The notes under the pieces: model-generated
Told to the model about the DNA's origin: nothing
The model's database searches: none
The model's input: only the letters and a program-made list of their open reading frames with translations
Source of the DNA: Apis mellifera
Lineage: Eukaryota > Arthropoda > Insecta > Hymenoptera > Apidae
Length of the DNA stretch: 64,000 bases
Direction: 5' to 3'
Assembly (NCBI RefSeq): GCF_003254395.2
Contig: NC_037641.1
Location: forward strand, 915,001 to 979,000
Part shown: positions 47,496 to 62,041 of the stretch, piece by piece
How the letters are laid out: the number at the start of each line of letters is the position of its first letter
Numbering within the stretch: the stretch's first letter is position 1
Program-made: the position numbers and the translations under genes

Positions 47496-49830
47496 TTCAT
47501 ATATAATAATTGTATAATTTATCTCATAATAAACATAAATACATGAAAGGGGAGAGATGAAGAGGAGAAATGAAATGCGAGTTTCTGTAGTTTATATTGC
47601 CATTTCAAGGATCGATATTTCATACATATGCAATGTTTGTATAAAGAACGCGAGTTTCACATTTAAAAAAATTCATAATTGACCGAATTTCTGTTGCTAA
47701 TTAGAGATCATTGGAGATTATTTACAATAATATTTTTGTTTTGCTATTGTAAGTAAGTAAAAAGATTTTGAAGTGGAAAAATACATAATTGCAACCATTA
47801 GCTTTAATTCTTCGATTCATGGAGATGAACTCTTTTTGTTTAAATAAATGAATAATCGGATGAATTTTTTTATACATATTTGTAATGTAGATTGTAAATT
47901 TATTAACAACATTAAAACATTGTTTCAAAAGTTATACACTTCAATTTTCATATGTTTGTTATTTAGTTGTATTTAATTGTACAAAAATTTCATAGAAAAT
48001 ACATAACTTTTTAATTTATATAATAAATTTATGAATAGTAATAAAATTTAATATATACTAATTTGATATTGAAATAAATTTCATAATAAATTATAAATAG
48101 ATCCAATGAAAAAAAAACTATTATGAAAGAAGATTGTTAAAAAAACTTAGTAAATTAAAGAAGAAATGTTACATATTACATATTACATGTTACAAATAAT
48201 TATTTCATATTTTAATTTCGAATTAACATACTTTCATTATTTATAGGAAAAATATTTGTTTATAAGATTTCTACAATAAGATATAATTTATTAGTAATAA
48301 TTTTTCATTTCAAATTGCCTGATTTGAGATATGTGACATGTTAAAAATAAAAAATTTTTTTTTTTAATAATTAGATAATTGTATAATATTTAAAATTTGA
48401 CAAGTTTCTTACTTTTATTTTTCTCATCACATGGCCAATTCTTTTAAAAATATTTACTAACTTATATCATATATATTTTAATAATTAGATCTATCATTTA
48501 AAAGCATTAAACCATTTTATTTTTAGCTATAATTTATTTATTTTTAAGTTTCAACAAAAATTTCTATAAAATCGATAATTATAAAAACTCAATATGATCA
48601 TCAGTAATTGTTCGCCAATAATTCTAAATTTCTACTTAGAACTTAATTATATTTTACCTATTTAATTTTATTTATGCCAATATTCAATTTCATTAAAATT
48701 GAATTCTTATAAATTATTCGATAGTAAAATAACGATGAGGTAATTATCTTCGATGATCTTTTTAGATTGTGGTTGTTTTAACAAGTATAATGGATCCTTC
48801 ATTATTCAAATAGGGAAACAAAATTTGGATAATTTTGGATAACATAGACTTTTCTTAGATGAATTATTTTATATTTTAAGGAAAATAATATGGTTACTTT
48901 TAACCAAATTAAAATAATGAAAAATTTTTTATTATTATTATAAAATTAAGAAATGTCATATCTTCTTAGAACTGACAAATTACATAAGTTCTTTATTATA
49001 TAAGGAAATATCTATTTCGCAAATAATTTTCTATTTTATTTTTTGATTATTGGTTTTTAGTGTCAATGATTGAATTTTCTAATGTTATAAATTTTTATCA
49101 ATTTTAAACTACATTTATCGTCATTTTTAATTTCTTAAGTGTTTCCATTTTTGCTTTTGCGTAAAATTAACAAAGTGAGAAAAACAGTGAAGAGTTTTCC
49201 AGATTAATATTGTTTTCCTTTATTTCTTGTACGTGAAAACTAAATACTAAAAGGAATTGGTTTAAACCCTTTTAAACATGCAAATCTCGTTGACGGATTT
49301 ATATATAAATTAATTAATTACTTGTAATTTTTCGCTAGATTATAACAATTTAAGTACTACGATGAATTCATTAATATCAAGAATTTAATAATGCAAGTAT
49401 AATCAATAGGTAAAGAGAAACCAGAAAAAAAAGGAAAAAAAAGAGACAAAGAGAGAATAATCGAATAATAAATTTCATAAAATAGAATGTGTACACCACG
49501 TATACTTGAAAATAAAATATTTTAACTTAAAATGTATTAACTTGTCGATTGTATAAACGAATGAGAGAGATCTCTGCAAAGATAAACAAAATTATGTAAT
49601 AATTTCATGTTGATTGACATTTAAATATTTAAATGGATATATTCTAATCTTAAGATATTTAATTATTAATTGCTGAAAAATTGTGAAAATTGGACCAAAT
49701 TAATTAATAATTAATTAATTAATAATAAATATTAATATATACATTATAAGAAAAAATATGATATTAATATGTTTATAATTTTATTAAAAAAAATATCTAA
49801 TTAATAATAAATTGCAAATTCTTATGCAGA
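47496..49830. other. AT-rich stretch, nothing recognised
   Basis: AT-rich. A small purine-rich patch lies at about 49415-49460. A mixed patch near 47550-47660 (GGGGAGAGATGAAGAGG, AACGCGAGTTTCAC) is too short to call. Confidence 0.55.
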
Positions 49831-49834
49831 TTCT

Positions 49835-49957
49835 TATATATTTTATATGTATATATATTTATATATATCTTATGTATATATATATATTTATATATATATG
49901 TATATATATGTATATATATTTATATATATCTTATATATTTTATATATATATATATAG
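49835..49957. repeat. Imperfect TATATATTTATATATCTTATG minisatellite
   Basis: About 120 bp of TA-rich sequence. The word TTTATATATATCTTAT recurs near 49858 and 49919, and TGTATATATA several times, so it is more than a plain TA run. A 63-codon Tyr/Ile frame over it is an artefact. Confidence 0.85.
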
Positions 49958-52900
49958 TATTTCTTTTTTTTCATTTCATATAAATAACAAATATAAGATA
50001 TGAGCAAAATATATTCATAAAAGATTGTAGATAAAGTTGTGAATGTTTATAAATTGAAGAAAGCTCAAAGAATAGGAAACATAATGATTTTCAAATTCAA
50101 TATTGAATAATATTTCATTTTATACAAATCGTAGAAAAAAAACCTACTACATTGAAGATTACAATATAAAGATTTTTGTTTGAATTCTTTGAATTCAATA
50201 AAATCATTGTGATTAATTAATCAAAATAATTAAATTTGAACGAGATCGATAAAATAAAAATTTATTTTAAACAAAAGACTTAAGATAACTTTTGAATTTA
50301 TTTAATATACTATTTTTTTATAGTTTTCATATTATAAAATCATTTTATAATATATTATAATATATTAATAAAATCATTATAAATAGTACTTTTTTAAAGG
50401 TTTTATTATTAAAGTAATTTAAATTAAAACTTGATTAAATTATATAAAATCAAAACTTTGAATTACCATAATTCCAAAAGTAATAACTCATCAGTCAATA
50501 AATGAAAAATATTTAAAAGTGTGGAGATATTTCTTTTCAAAACTCTTTTATTTTAATATGATTTTTGATTTTTGAGATAATATCGTATAAAAAAAAGAAT
50601 AATTTTTAATGATATTTTATTTTATTTTTGATTTTATTAATTTTTATTCGCATATCATCAATAATGGATTCTAAATTCCAAACAAATAAATAGACGATTA
50701 TTGGAAGAACATAATTTATATTTCCAAGAAAATATGTAAATCATTAAATTCATAATCTATGCATTGTGTAATAAACATTTTTGATACTTATATTTCGGTT
50801 TTATACTATAATCTTTTATAATATTGGAAAAAAACAGTGATTTAAATAATGCGATTTCTTTTATTTTTTAAATGGATCTTAACGATATTTCATTAATAAT
50901 TTTTATATAAAAATTAAAATTTCATTTGTGATATTGGAATTATAATAATGTAAAATATATAAAAACTTAAATTTATTTAATTTAATATTTTTAAATTTAA
51001 ATAGTAATAGAAAAATAATAAATTTATATGATAATAATAAATTTATATAATATTAACAATAATACAAATAATAATAAATATATAATGTTATTTGTATTAC
51101 AAAAATATTTCTTTAAGATTCTCTATATTTCTTTCTGTATAAATTTTTTCATATATTATCAAAGATAATTTATAATTTGCGGGAAATTTTATTGCAATAT
51201 TTTTATAAAAATTTAATTTAAATTTCCTTTTAGATATTATTATAAAATTTTTCATTTTCAATTATCCATATTTTTAAAATATTTTAATGAAATTTCTAGA
51301 TAAATAAAATAAACTAATTTAATTAAAATATGGAAAAAAAATTATTTCTCATTGAAAAGAATACAATAATGCTTATATATAAAAAGAATTTATTAAAAGA
51401 TATTTTATTAAAAAATAAAATAATGAAATTTTGTTAGAAATATTTAATATAAATATTCAATTACTTAATTAAAAAATTAAATAATATTAAATCATTTCAC
51501 ATCATCATCAGAAAAAACATATTACATAAAATATCACATAAAATTTGATACAAAATTTTATTAAAAATATATCATATTGAATATTGAATTTATATTAAAT
51601 TTATCAAGCTTAAAATTCAATAACAAAATATACAATTCAAAAATAAAATTATATTTTTAAAGAAAGAAGAAAAAAAGAAAAGAAATTTTTGTTAAGCCAG
51701 TTATTCATAAATAAAGATTACAAATAAATTTTTTTATTTATAAATATTCATGAATTTGTTCTCTCACAGTTAAACTAATAAACATAATAAACTCACGTTT
51801 TCTAAAATTTATATATTAATCAGAAATAATCGATTTAGTAAAATCTTTCGTGAATGAATTTCGTTTGATTATCAAAAAAAACTTTTCTTAAGTGAGAATA
51901 AACTATTCAATCGTTTAACTTTTTTTATAAGATTTTATAATTTTCATATTGTCTAACATTTTTTTAAATATTTTTTATACTTAAAATATTGAAATTATTA
52001 TGTAATAATTCATAATTATTAATTCATATTTCGTTAAGTTGTGAATATTAGAATTACTTGAATATTGAGTTTTTTTTCTCCAAAAGATTTTTATTTTTAT
52101 TTTGTTGTTGATAACTCATAACAATAAATCGCTTCTCATTATTCAAGATTTCCACAAAAGATTCGAAATTAGAGAATAAGCATGTTGCTGAAGATAGATT
52201 AATGTGAATTTATAAATTCGTGAAATTTTGATTTAGAAGGGAAAAGTTAAGAATTAATTATGAAAATATTATATAAAGAAGGGAAACTAATCATACTTTT
52301 GTTTCAAATTTTCAAATAGTGATTGATCTAAAATGATCAATCAAGGATACGCAAATAGTAAAATCAGAAATCAGAGTTTTGAAAAAACATGCAGTAATAT
52401 ATAGAAATATGATAAATAATTGCTTATTTGCAATTGTTATTCATTACAAAATAATACAATTTTATATTTCTGTTATTGTAATAATATATAATAATTTTAT
52501 GTAAATTACAAGTAATAAAGATAAAATAGTTACAGATATACAGATTATTTTTATAATGTTCATTTTTATTCATTTTTATTTAACCAATCAATTGAATTAT
52601 ATTTAAATATTAAATTTATTTGATATGACTGTATTAATATATTTTTCGTTAGTTTATTAAAAAAAAAATTAAATTTAATTTTTTACAAAATAAAAAAATG
52701 ATTTTTGTTATTCTTGACAAATTTGAGTTTCAAGAATTATAAATTAACATTTATTTAGCTTATTAGTTTTTGGCAAAATAAATACTGTTTCGAATAATAA
52801 TAATAATGATAATAATAAGATAAAGAAGAAAAATAAGCATTCTAAAGATTTTGCATTCTAGAAGTTTTGAAAATTTCGAAACCTTACAGTTTTAAATTAA

Positions 52901-53035
52901 CGCAAATTTATAAATTAAATTTTTATTTATTTTTACTATTTATATATAAAAAATTTTAATAGTCCATAATTATTAAGACAAAAAACAAATTCCACGACAA
53001 ATGTCTACCATAATCGTATAAATCATATTATGACA
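49958..53035. other. AT-rich stretch, nothing recognised
   Basis: Long AT-rich stretch with A and T runs and stops in all frames. No gene, RNA or ordered repeat. Confidence 0.65.
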
Positions 53036-53039
53036 AGAA

Positions 53040-53310
53040 CTGTTCTAAGATATGAGATATGTTATCCAAGACAGCAATTTATATAAGATACTTGGCAAAA
53101 CCGTAAATGAACCATGTCATATGCAAGCCTCAAAGAACAAAGAAGATTTATATATATCAAATTTCCTCATGCCTTTCTTCGAAATAAATTTCAAACATGT
53201 AATCTCAAATTCGAATTTCGTTCCAAATAAAATGGTGGTTAATTGGATATTTTTCGAAATCGAGATAAAGTTCACTATTTCTGAAAATATCTTTATTTTT
53301 TGAAAGAAAC
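53040..53310. other. Slightly richer stretch with an 83-codon frame
   Basis: A plus-strand frame (53052-53303) has residues such as GKTVNEPCHMQASKNKEDLY, more balanced than neighbouring frames, but no domain, signal peptide or splice context that I recognise. Its length is near what chance gives in this much DNA. I record it as a low-level candidate, not a gene. Confidence 0.2.
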
Positions 53311-53569
53311 TACAGAAATCATTCTACTATCAATATATGGCATAAAATTTCATATAAATATTTATCAAAAGAAGATACCTCTATATTTATACGAAAAAAG
53401 TGAAATGAGTGAAAAATTATTTAAAATTTATTTTATTTTCAGAAATAATAAATAGATCATTTTTTTATATAATTGCTTAATTTTTCAATATGCTTTGTTT
53501 ATCTGTCATCAACTTTCATATTTCTCATTAAAATATTTGCAAGCTACAAATATAATAGTTTTCATCTTT

Positions 53570-53865
53570 TCATCAAACATGAATCCTTGTTTCTGTGAGA
53601 CTCCTTTAAACTAAACATTGTGATAGTTCGATAAAGCGAGATTAAGATTATAGAGAAGATACTGTATTCCGAAACAAAGTTTCTGAAGGATACCGACAAT
53701 ATGAATAAGGATATGCATTGTTATGTAACAACAATGCTGCTCTTCTTTCATCAGTGAAACAGTTATTCATGTTATTCATATTACAATCATAATTGACGTT
53801 GAAATCTATATAGCAGTAATTAGATATCTTTTCCGGAAAACATTGATAAGATATTGATAAGATTA
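53570..53865. promoter_or_regulatory. GC-richer island with GCATTGTT hairpin
   Basis: GCATTGTT (53715-53722), 7-nt loop ATGTAAC, AACAATGC (53730-53737) is a perfect 8-bp inverted repeat that nests TTGTTA-TG-TAACAA. The ATTGTT/AACAAT halves are Sox-like cores, and the opposed arrangement resembles that at 36384-36403. The rest includes GATACCGACAATATG and TTTTCCGGAAAAC. A 73-codon minus frame (53648-53869) has no recognisable domain. Confidence 0.4.
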
Positions 53866-54837
53866 ACAAAAAGTTTTATTATAATCGAAATGCGAATTTT
53901 AATTTTTGACTCAGTCTCGTAATTTTTTTCTTTTAATTCTGATAAAATTATAGAATGATTCAAGAATATGGATATTAGTTAAATATCAAAATTTATCATG
54001 AAAATTATCGCTGAAATTTACTATATTAAAAAAAAAAAATTAATATACTAATTAAGCTGATTATTTTCATGAGATATACGAATATAAAGCAGTAAATATT
54101 TATTTATAATTTTGTACTTTATAATATTTTGAATAATTATTCGTGATATTAAGATTTTAATAGTATTGTTTATATTAAATTTTACGAAAGCATGATTTTG
54201 TTAAAATTTTTTTTCGTTTCGTTTTCATTTATTTGACAAATAATCAAAAATATGAAAAAAATAAACGAAAAAATAAGAATTCTTGACAAAATTACTTTAG
54301 TAATTAATTTAAGTAGAATTAATAGTGCATAATAAATTTTAAAATAATTGTTTGTAAACATTTTAAACTGATACAAGAATTATTTGAATTCATATATTTT
54401 TGTAATTGTATAATATTATATTGTTATATAATAAATATAAAAGTTATAATCGAAGAAAAAATTATTTTAAAGTAAATATAATTAAATATAATTTTTTATT
54501 AAACAAATATAGTTTTGCAGTTATATATATAGCTATAACAAATATATATTTATTATTTATATCATTTAATTTATTAATATCAATTTTTTATTATTAATAT
54601 CAAAATTTTTAATTAAAATCAAAATTTAATGAATCAATATATTTTTTCAAACTTATTAAAGTGATACTCAAAATAATTTATCTAATTTGATTACTTAAAT
54701 ATCTCTCTTATTTTATTATTTTGTGGAAAAAAATTTTATGTAGTTCAAAAAAATCAAATATCATGATGTTGGCAGTTAATATATATAATATTTTTTTCAA
54801 AATTTTTCAAGATTTCAAAAACAATCGATATTTTTTT
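53866..54837. other. AT-rich stretch, nothing recognised
   Basis: AT-rich; overlapping 60-odd-codon frames on both strands are compositional. Confidence 0.65.

Positions 54838-54899
<62 letters not shown>
54838..54899. repeat. (TA)n microsatellite
   Basis: A TA run of about 60 bp with a single AATA break near its start. Confidence 0.96.
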
Positions 54900-54901
<2 letters not shown>

Positions 54902-55885
54902 AGAAACTATGTATTTCATCACTATATGATAACTGAAGTTAAAATGTAATAATTTATATCGATATCATTTTAAAATTGAATTACTTTGTAAATTTGAATA
55001 TAAAAAATTTATAAAAATTGAATATGAAATATAAAAATATTGCATTAGAAAAATTAACGAAGAGGAAAATTTATTTTAACATATACAAAAATTTTCATTA
55101 GAGTATATATTAAATTTTTTCTTTATTAAAATTTTTTTTATTGTTATTGTATAATATTTCAATTATTTTCCTATATTTAAATTTTAATTTTATTACAATA
55201 GATATTATAATACAATAGATATTATAAGATTAGAAATTAATATTTTTAATAAAGAAAATCTAAATTTTAATCATTGATTCAGAACGAATATTATCAAAAA
55301 TAAAAATCTAAAATATTTAAAATATTTTATAAAATATATCTTAAGATTATTTTAATTTTAATATAATCTTTTTTATCAAGTTCAAAAAAACATATTTTTA
55401 ATTCAAAATTTATTTAAATAAAAACATATTAAATTTTTATATTTATATCATAATGAGCAATAAGTAAAATATTAAATGCTATTTGTTAAAAAAACTTTTT
55501 TTAAATATTTATATCATATATTAATTTGATATTTGCTATTATTATTTATATTTTCAGTCTAAATTCATTTATACGTCATTCAATTTGATCAACATTCGTT
55601 CAATCAAATTAATTATTTTTTGGTATGGCCATCATATATACACATCTATTTTATTAAATTATGTCAAAAATCTTTATGAATCAATCTAGATAATGAAACC
55701 GTTTGTATCGAAGTGATTTTATACAATTATTCAAAATAGATTATATATGTTTAAATGTGAACAATATGCTAAAAATGAAAATTCTCTACAAGTTATTAAA
55801 ACATTTTTTATATTTGCATAAAGATTATTAAAAAAAAAAAAATTACGTAAAATTGTAACATGATTAAAACGAAAGATTTTATGAT
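54900..55885. other. AT-rich stretch, nothing recognised
   Basis: AT-rich background. An imperfect repeat of ATTCAATTTGATCAAC/TTCAATCAAATTAA near 55580 is too short to interpret. Confidence 0.6.
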
Positions 55886-55889
55886 ACAA

Positions 55890-56215
55890 AATGGCTTGAT
55901 ATTAGAATAGATTGGCTTATTGTTAAAATGCATCTGATTCTGTAATTCTAAATGGAAATGCATTGTAGTATATAGTGTAAAGCATTCATAACAATGCTTT
56001 GTGTCACCAAAACGATGTGGCGAATACGAGCAGAAACGAGAGAAGGGTAGGTGGATTTGATGTGAAAAGCTTTAACAAGATACAAACTCGGATCATCATG
56101 GGTGGATGTTAACTTTCGCCTATTTAACTATTTAGAATGCCTTATTTTGTATTCAACGTGTTAAACTACTTAACTGATCCTGACGCTGACGCGACATGTT
56201 AATATATGTTTTGCG
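55890..56215. promoter_or_regulatory. GC-richer island with AAAGCATT hairpin
   Basis: AAAGCATT (55979-55986), loop CATAAC, AATGCTTT (55993-56000) is a perfect 8-bp inverted repeat and also contains the ACAATG core. Downstream is complex sequence with GATGTGGCGAATACGAGC, GAGAGAAGGGTAGGTGG, repeated TTAACT words and CTGACGCTGACGCGACATG, which contains a CTGACG direct repeat. All frames are interrupted. Candidate enhancer or old exon; motif evidence only. Confidence 0.4.
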
Positions 56216-56289
56216 ATTTTATATTAATGCCTTATATATATAGGATATTAATATATAATTTCATAGAATATTATTCCATCTTTAGAAAA

Positions 56290-56575
56290 CGATTCTAGAG
56301 AGTAAATACAAAAATTGGTATACAAAAATATCAATTAAGTTTTTTTTTTGTTACCAATTGTAACTTATAAATAATTTAAGTTTATATTAGATGAAATGAA
56401 AATAGAGTAATGATAATATAATGAAAAAAAAATCTTGCTCTATTTCTATTTCATTTCATTAAACACAAACTATATTTATAACTTAAATAAATTAAATGTT
56501 AATAATATTAAATAAATTATAATTTTTATATATCAATTTTTGTGTTTATTTTGGCCTTCAATTCTTGAAACATAT
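56290..56575. mobile_element. Fold-back element, copy 6
   Basis: The clearest stem of the family. ATGAAATGAAAATAGAG (56391-56407) faces CTCTATTTCTATTTCATTTC (56438-56457), and TAAATACAAAAATTGGTATA (from 56303) faces TATATCAATTTTTGTGTTTA (to 56548). The loop is A-rich (56408-56437). Outer ends near GATTCTAGAG and TTCAATTCTTG match the ends of other copies loosely. No transposase frame; a non-autonomous element or a large hairpin-encoding locus. Confidence 0.65.
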
Positions 56576-59500
56576 CCTATATATTACTATTTTGTATATT
56601 TTCTGTATATTTTATATTAATATATTTGTTATTTTTATGTCTATCTATTTTTATTAGCTATAAGTTGTTGAAATATCATATAGTGAATGTCTGATGAATT
56701 GATATCTTTTCTGTGATTTTAAATTGTTATATCATATTAGAAATATATTTTTTATGTGATATTTTTTAATTATTTTTAAATTTATAAGAATTCTTTAATA
56801 TATTTTATTATTTTATTTTTTAAAATATTTTTTAAATATTCTTAAATCTTAATAAAGATCACAAAAATATTTAATTTCATGGGAAAAGATTGGTTTGAAA
56901 ATAAAATTATCAAAAAATTATCATATAATTAAACAGTGGCTAAAAACATCAAACTTAAGTTAATATAATCAAATATATTATGATATTTGTTTTTCGAAAG
57001 GCAAAAAATTATTTGAATGTATTCTGTATATAATATAATATAACATATAATTTTAAAGAAGTTCTATTTTCCATATATTTTAAAGAATATATGAATATAT
57101 TCTAATAATTTGTTTGTTTGTTTATTTTTCATTTTTTCTAATCATTTTAAATATATTAGAATATTTTAAATATTCTTAAAATCTTTTTCAATCTCAAAAA
57201 ATTATTTCTTTCATGCAAAATGCAATTTCATCATTTTCAGATATATTACATTTAACATTGAATTTTATTATTTACAATTTAATTAATAATATTTATAATT
57301 TTTAGAAAATACCAACTAGATAATTCAATTAAATTATTTTACAAAAAGAATAATTTAATCAATTTTAGTAAGAAATTAAGTTTATTCATCATCAAGTACC
57401 ATTTATTCATCATCATCTTTTATTAATTTTATTCTTAAATGACTAAAATTACAATTTTTCAAATCATTTTCGTTTTCAATTTTCTATTCTCCATTTTTTA
57501 TATATTATTTCGAATCAATTTGTACAAAATAATTTTTAATCGCAAGTACAAATTCTGTTTTTCAAAGAACAAGTATTTCAAAATAATTAAATAAGATTGC
57601 AAACAATCCAAAAATGATATCAATTATTAAATATAACTCGTTTCTACAAGAAATACATGAAACTGAAAGTTTTAATGCTAGCTTTAAACTAAAGTTTTAA
57701 TCGTTTAAAATATAAATTCTAAATTATAGTTTCAATTTTATATAAATAGATTTTGATACGTTCATATCATTGATTGAAAAATGATTCATTATCTAAATGC
57801 TATTATACATTTCAATTAAAAAATATAATCATGGCAAAAATTGCAAAGAATATATTTATCGTTTTAATACAGCATAAGAATAAAATAATAGCAAATCTTC
57901 TTGAAAATTTTAAAAAGTTTTAAATATATCAGTTTCAGCAATATTTGTAATATGTAATTTTTTTAATATTAAAATTTTTTAATATTTAAAATATTCTTGA
58001 TTAAAAAATTACAAAACACTTTTTTCATTATTTATTTAAAAACTTGTTTAACAGAATTAGTTTTTGCTATGATAGAAAATTTTGCTAAATTTACTTGATT
58101 ATATCTAAGATTTATGTTGAAATGTTTACATGAAATAATTAATATTTTTTAATATATTTTTATTAAATTCTATACAATGAATAATTCTTAATTTAATAAT
58201 GAATATCTATCATGATTATATATAGATGTATACAGATTCGAATTTAGATTCTTGCAAGGTATGAACTTAAACTTTAATAAGTAAGAGTAAACATATAAGT
58301 AAAAATAATAAGTAAAATTGATTCAAAGCTATCAAAAATATAATGGAATTTAAAACAAATTGATGATGTCTGAGCTTTTTTAACATAAATTAAAAAAATA
58401 AAAATTAGAAGACCAATCAAGTTTTAATCGATTTGTTTTAAGAAATACGAAAAGAAGAGCAAGTTTAAAAAAAAAAGAAATGCTACTTTCTATTACTTGG
58501 ATAAAAAAGATTCGATTTCTTTTGATTTACCGAATCTATTAATTATATCTAGCAATGTAAATAATACTAATGATAGTTGCAATTGTGAGTCCATTAATGA
58601 CAGACAATGTTAATTATATAAATCGATATCTGTATGATAATTCTGTTATGATTGTAATTGTTTTAGTGATCCTTCATCCAGTCAGCGACTGATCATGGTG
58701 CTAAACGAAATATGATACTGAATCACAAATTTTGCTATATGAAATACAATTTCTTTATTTTATAAAAAATCTTCTTTTTGTAATTGCATCATTATTGCAT
58801 TATTATTATTATGAAATGGCAATATAATATAACTAAATCATATATCTATCTTTTATTTTTTATTTTACTAAATTATATTATATATTTATTTCTTTCTACT
58901 TTTATTATATTCTTTTTTATTATATTATTTTTTTTTTGCATTACAACTCCAAACTTTGCTTATATTAAATTAGATTTATTATAAATATCAATAAATATTA
59001 AGTTCATTTTTCAAATATTTCTAATTCATTCAGAACTTAAAAATTATATTTATTTTAATAAACATATCCTAGACAACAATTTAAATTCAAAAAAATTTAT
59101 TTAGAACAGAAATTATATTATATAATATAAAAAATATTATATAATATAAAAAAATTATAAAAAAAATAAATGAAGATATTATATAAGTATCAATAAATTA
59201 TCATCAAATTATATTTCATGGCACATATTTCAATATATTTTTTTATATCAAAGTAACTATTTATTTTTGTATCTTCTTCAATAACATATAACAGCAGTCA
59301 ACTTTTTTTAGAAGAACATTAATATTTTATTCCAATGAGAATAAACAGATCATTATATTATGTCGTTTTAAAATAAAGAATAAAATCCAATCGATTTTCT
59401 ATTTTTCGAAGGATTTTATTTTTCATTGTTATAAAACTATATAATTATTTATATTGTAAATCTCTAATGAACTTAATAATGATTTCTATTGAATTCTGAA

Positions 59501-61960
59501 TCGTTTCTTATTATTTTCTGCAATCTTTAATTGACTGATTTATTGTGTTGATTGATTAAATTCTTCTAATTTCTAATTTCTATTTCTAAATAAATTCTGA
59601 TTTCTATGAATTCTAATTGAATTCTTTCCTGCAATTATTCTCTAAAAATGCAACTAAACAGGAATAAGGAATTAGTAGTTGCACTAACATAAGTGCCATT
59701 TGCGTTTATTTCTTTGATAGTAGATCACGAAATACATTTGACATGATTTATGAAGTCATATATGATCATGCTATTTCTAAAATTAAATAAAGCGAAATTG
59801 TACTTACTCCTAAATTATTAGAAATTGAAATCCAAAATTATTAAGAGTGATGAAGTTATTGAAAAAATGAAATTTGAACTATCAAATTTCAATTGAGCTA
59901 GGCATTTCGTCAATTTTTTTTCTTAATCAATTTTTTTTCTTAACAGTATATTCAAAAAGTTTCATTATTCTTGAAAAAATTTAATTGTAATTTATTTTAT
60001 TTAATTCAGATACATATGTAACATACTCAAATTCATTCAAAATTATTTTTAAAAAGAATGAAGATAAATGAAAATTTTAATTTTCAATGATTTCAAGTTG
60101 ATTAATTCAGTTAATTATATTAAGTCACATTATAAATAAATATTGATAAAATTAATTTTAATTTAATTATTGAATTAATTATCAGAATGAATGTTATTAT
60201 TATATAATGTTATATTATATAATTGTTATATAGTTATTTATTTTGCTCATTTGACATGCGACTATCCAGTGCAGAACTACTAGTTTAATGAAAATCACAA
60301 TATCATTGAATTTGGATAAATTAATCTTATTCTGATTATTAGATTGTATTATCCTTTTTAAGTTCTTCTTGTTTTCTTTTTACTTTTACGATTGTTTCGT
60401 TTTATATTTTTTTTCGCTTGAAATTTATTCGTATTAGATAAATTAATTTTATATAAATAGAATTCAATGAACTTTTAATTAATTTTTTACTTTATTAATT
60501 ATATTTTAATTTAATTCTATATTGCAATTTGTATTTGTTAGAATTAAAATAAAAATAAAATTTAGTGAGAAATTAAATATAATAATCATTAAGATCATTC
60601 ATTAATAGAATTACATAATTACGTTTTTATTATACGTTTATAATTATAAACTTGTCAAAGGATAACTTGTAAAAAGTCCAATTTTAAAAGAAATGAAAAT
60701 AATGATTATGATCCTATAATATTTAAAAAAAAAGATATTTAAAATAATAGAAGTTCTGAAATGAGAAAATAATTTCTTCTTGACACTTAAAAATACAATT
60801 CATATATAGATCTATAAATATTAATAACATTAATTTAAAATAAAATTAATATTATATTTTGCCAATATGAATATTATTTAATTTAAAATATCATGTTCTC
60901 AAGTATTTTTCAAATTTTAAATGGAGTTAAGATTCTTTTAATTTTACTTACATTAAAATGCAAAATATTTATTTTTTAATATATATAAATTCAATAATCT
61001 AATAAATGTAAATCTAATAATATAAATATATAATTAAGATTGAAAATAAAAGATCATAACTTAAAGAATAAATATAAATAGATGAAACAATATTATATTC
61101 AAAAGAAAATAATAGAAAATAATAATACATAATAGAAAATAATAAAATTTTAATATAGATTATAATATATATATATTATATTATATTTTATATTATATTT
61201 AAAATTTTTTTAAAACTCTTATTTTTTCATTCATATAATTACTTATTCATTATTACTGAAATTTAAACAAATGCCAATTTTTTAGATATTATTTCTTCTT
61301 TCATTTTAAATTTAATCTTGAAGTCTCAAAGAAAAATTAAATTTAATTTAAATTTAGTGAATATAAATTAGAAATCAAGTTAGTTGATTTCAAATGATCT
61401 AAGAAAAAGCTATCATTTCATTAAAGTAATATTAATTTAAATGACCTGAAAAATATTAACACTTTTCTCGTTTTATATTATTTATATTATTTTCTAAAGA
61501 AACCATATTCATTCAGAACCCACAAGTATCTGCATTATTTCAACGTTTGTATTATTTTAAAATGATTATTTCAAAGAATTATAATTAAAATTAAAATTAT
61601 AAAATATCCATTTAATAAATAATGTCTATATTTGAATATTACATAATAAAATTCTTCTGTTACGATATGTATGATATTCATTTAATTTATATATATTAGA
61701 TATATAGTTATGTTTTAATTGATGTCATCATCTAATCTGTCTCTTAATATGATTAAATCTTATTCTAATTTTATAATAAAATTTCAGATATATTTATTCC
61801 TTGAAAAATCTGAAAAATATAAATAAATTTTTAAAATATACTATAATTTTTTAGAATCTACTGAAAGTTAAATAAATGTAATGCATCATTAATTTACAAA
61901 TTTTTGAATATAAATGAAGGAATATAAAAATAATATGTAGTAAGGAGTGTTATAATATAT
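56576..61960. other. AT-rich stretch, nothing recognised
   Basis: Long AT-rich stretch with simple-sequence patches. A mildly mixed patch at 58590-58720 (CAGTCAGCGACTGATCATGG, containing the near-palindrome CAGTCAGCGACTG) is short. No gene, RNA or element can be supported. Confidence 0.6.
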
Positions 61961-61963
61961 ATA

Positions 61964-62041
61964 AAAGAAAGAAAAAATGAGTTGAAAAAAGAAATTGTGA
62001 ATATGAAAAAACGAAAAAAAGAAAAGAAGGAAAGAGTGGAT
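61964..62041. other. Polypurine tract
   Basis: The plus strand is almost entirely A and G (AAAAGAAAGAAAAAATGAG, GAAAAGAAGGAAAGAGTGG), the opposite polarity to the pyrimidine tract at 21.1 kb. It could be triplex-prone DNA or, on the minus strand, a polypyrimidine tract ahead of a splice acceptor; none is obvious. Confidence 0.6.

Noticed and set aside
61150..61205. TATATTATATTTTATATTAT palindromic stretch as a hairpin gene
   Set aside because: Pairing comes from simple A/T alternation, unlike the hairpins at 9545, 19580, 40978 and 46687, which carry complex words.
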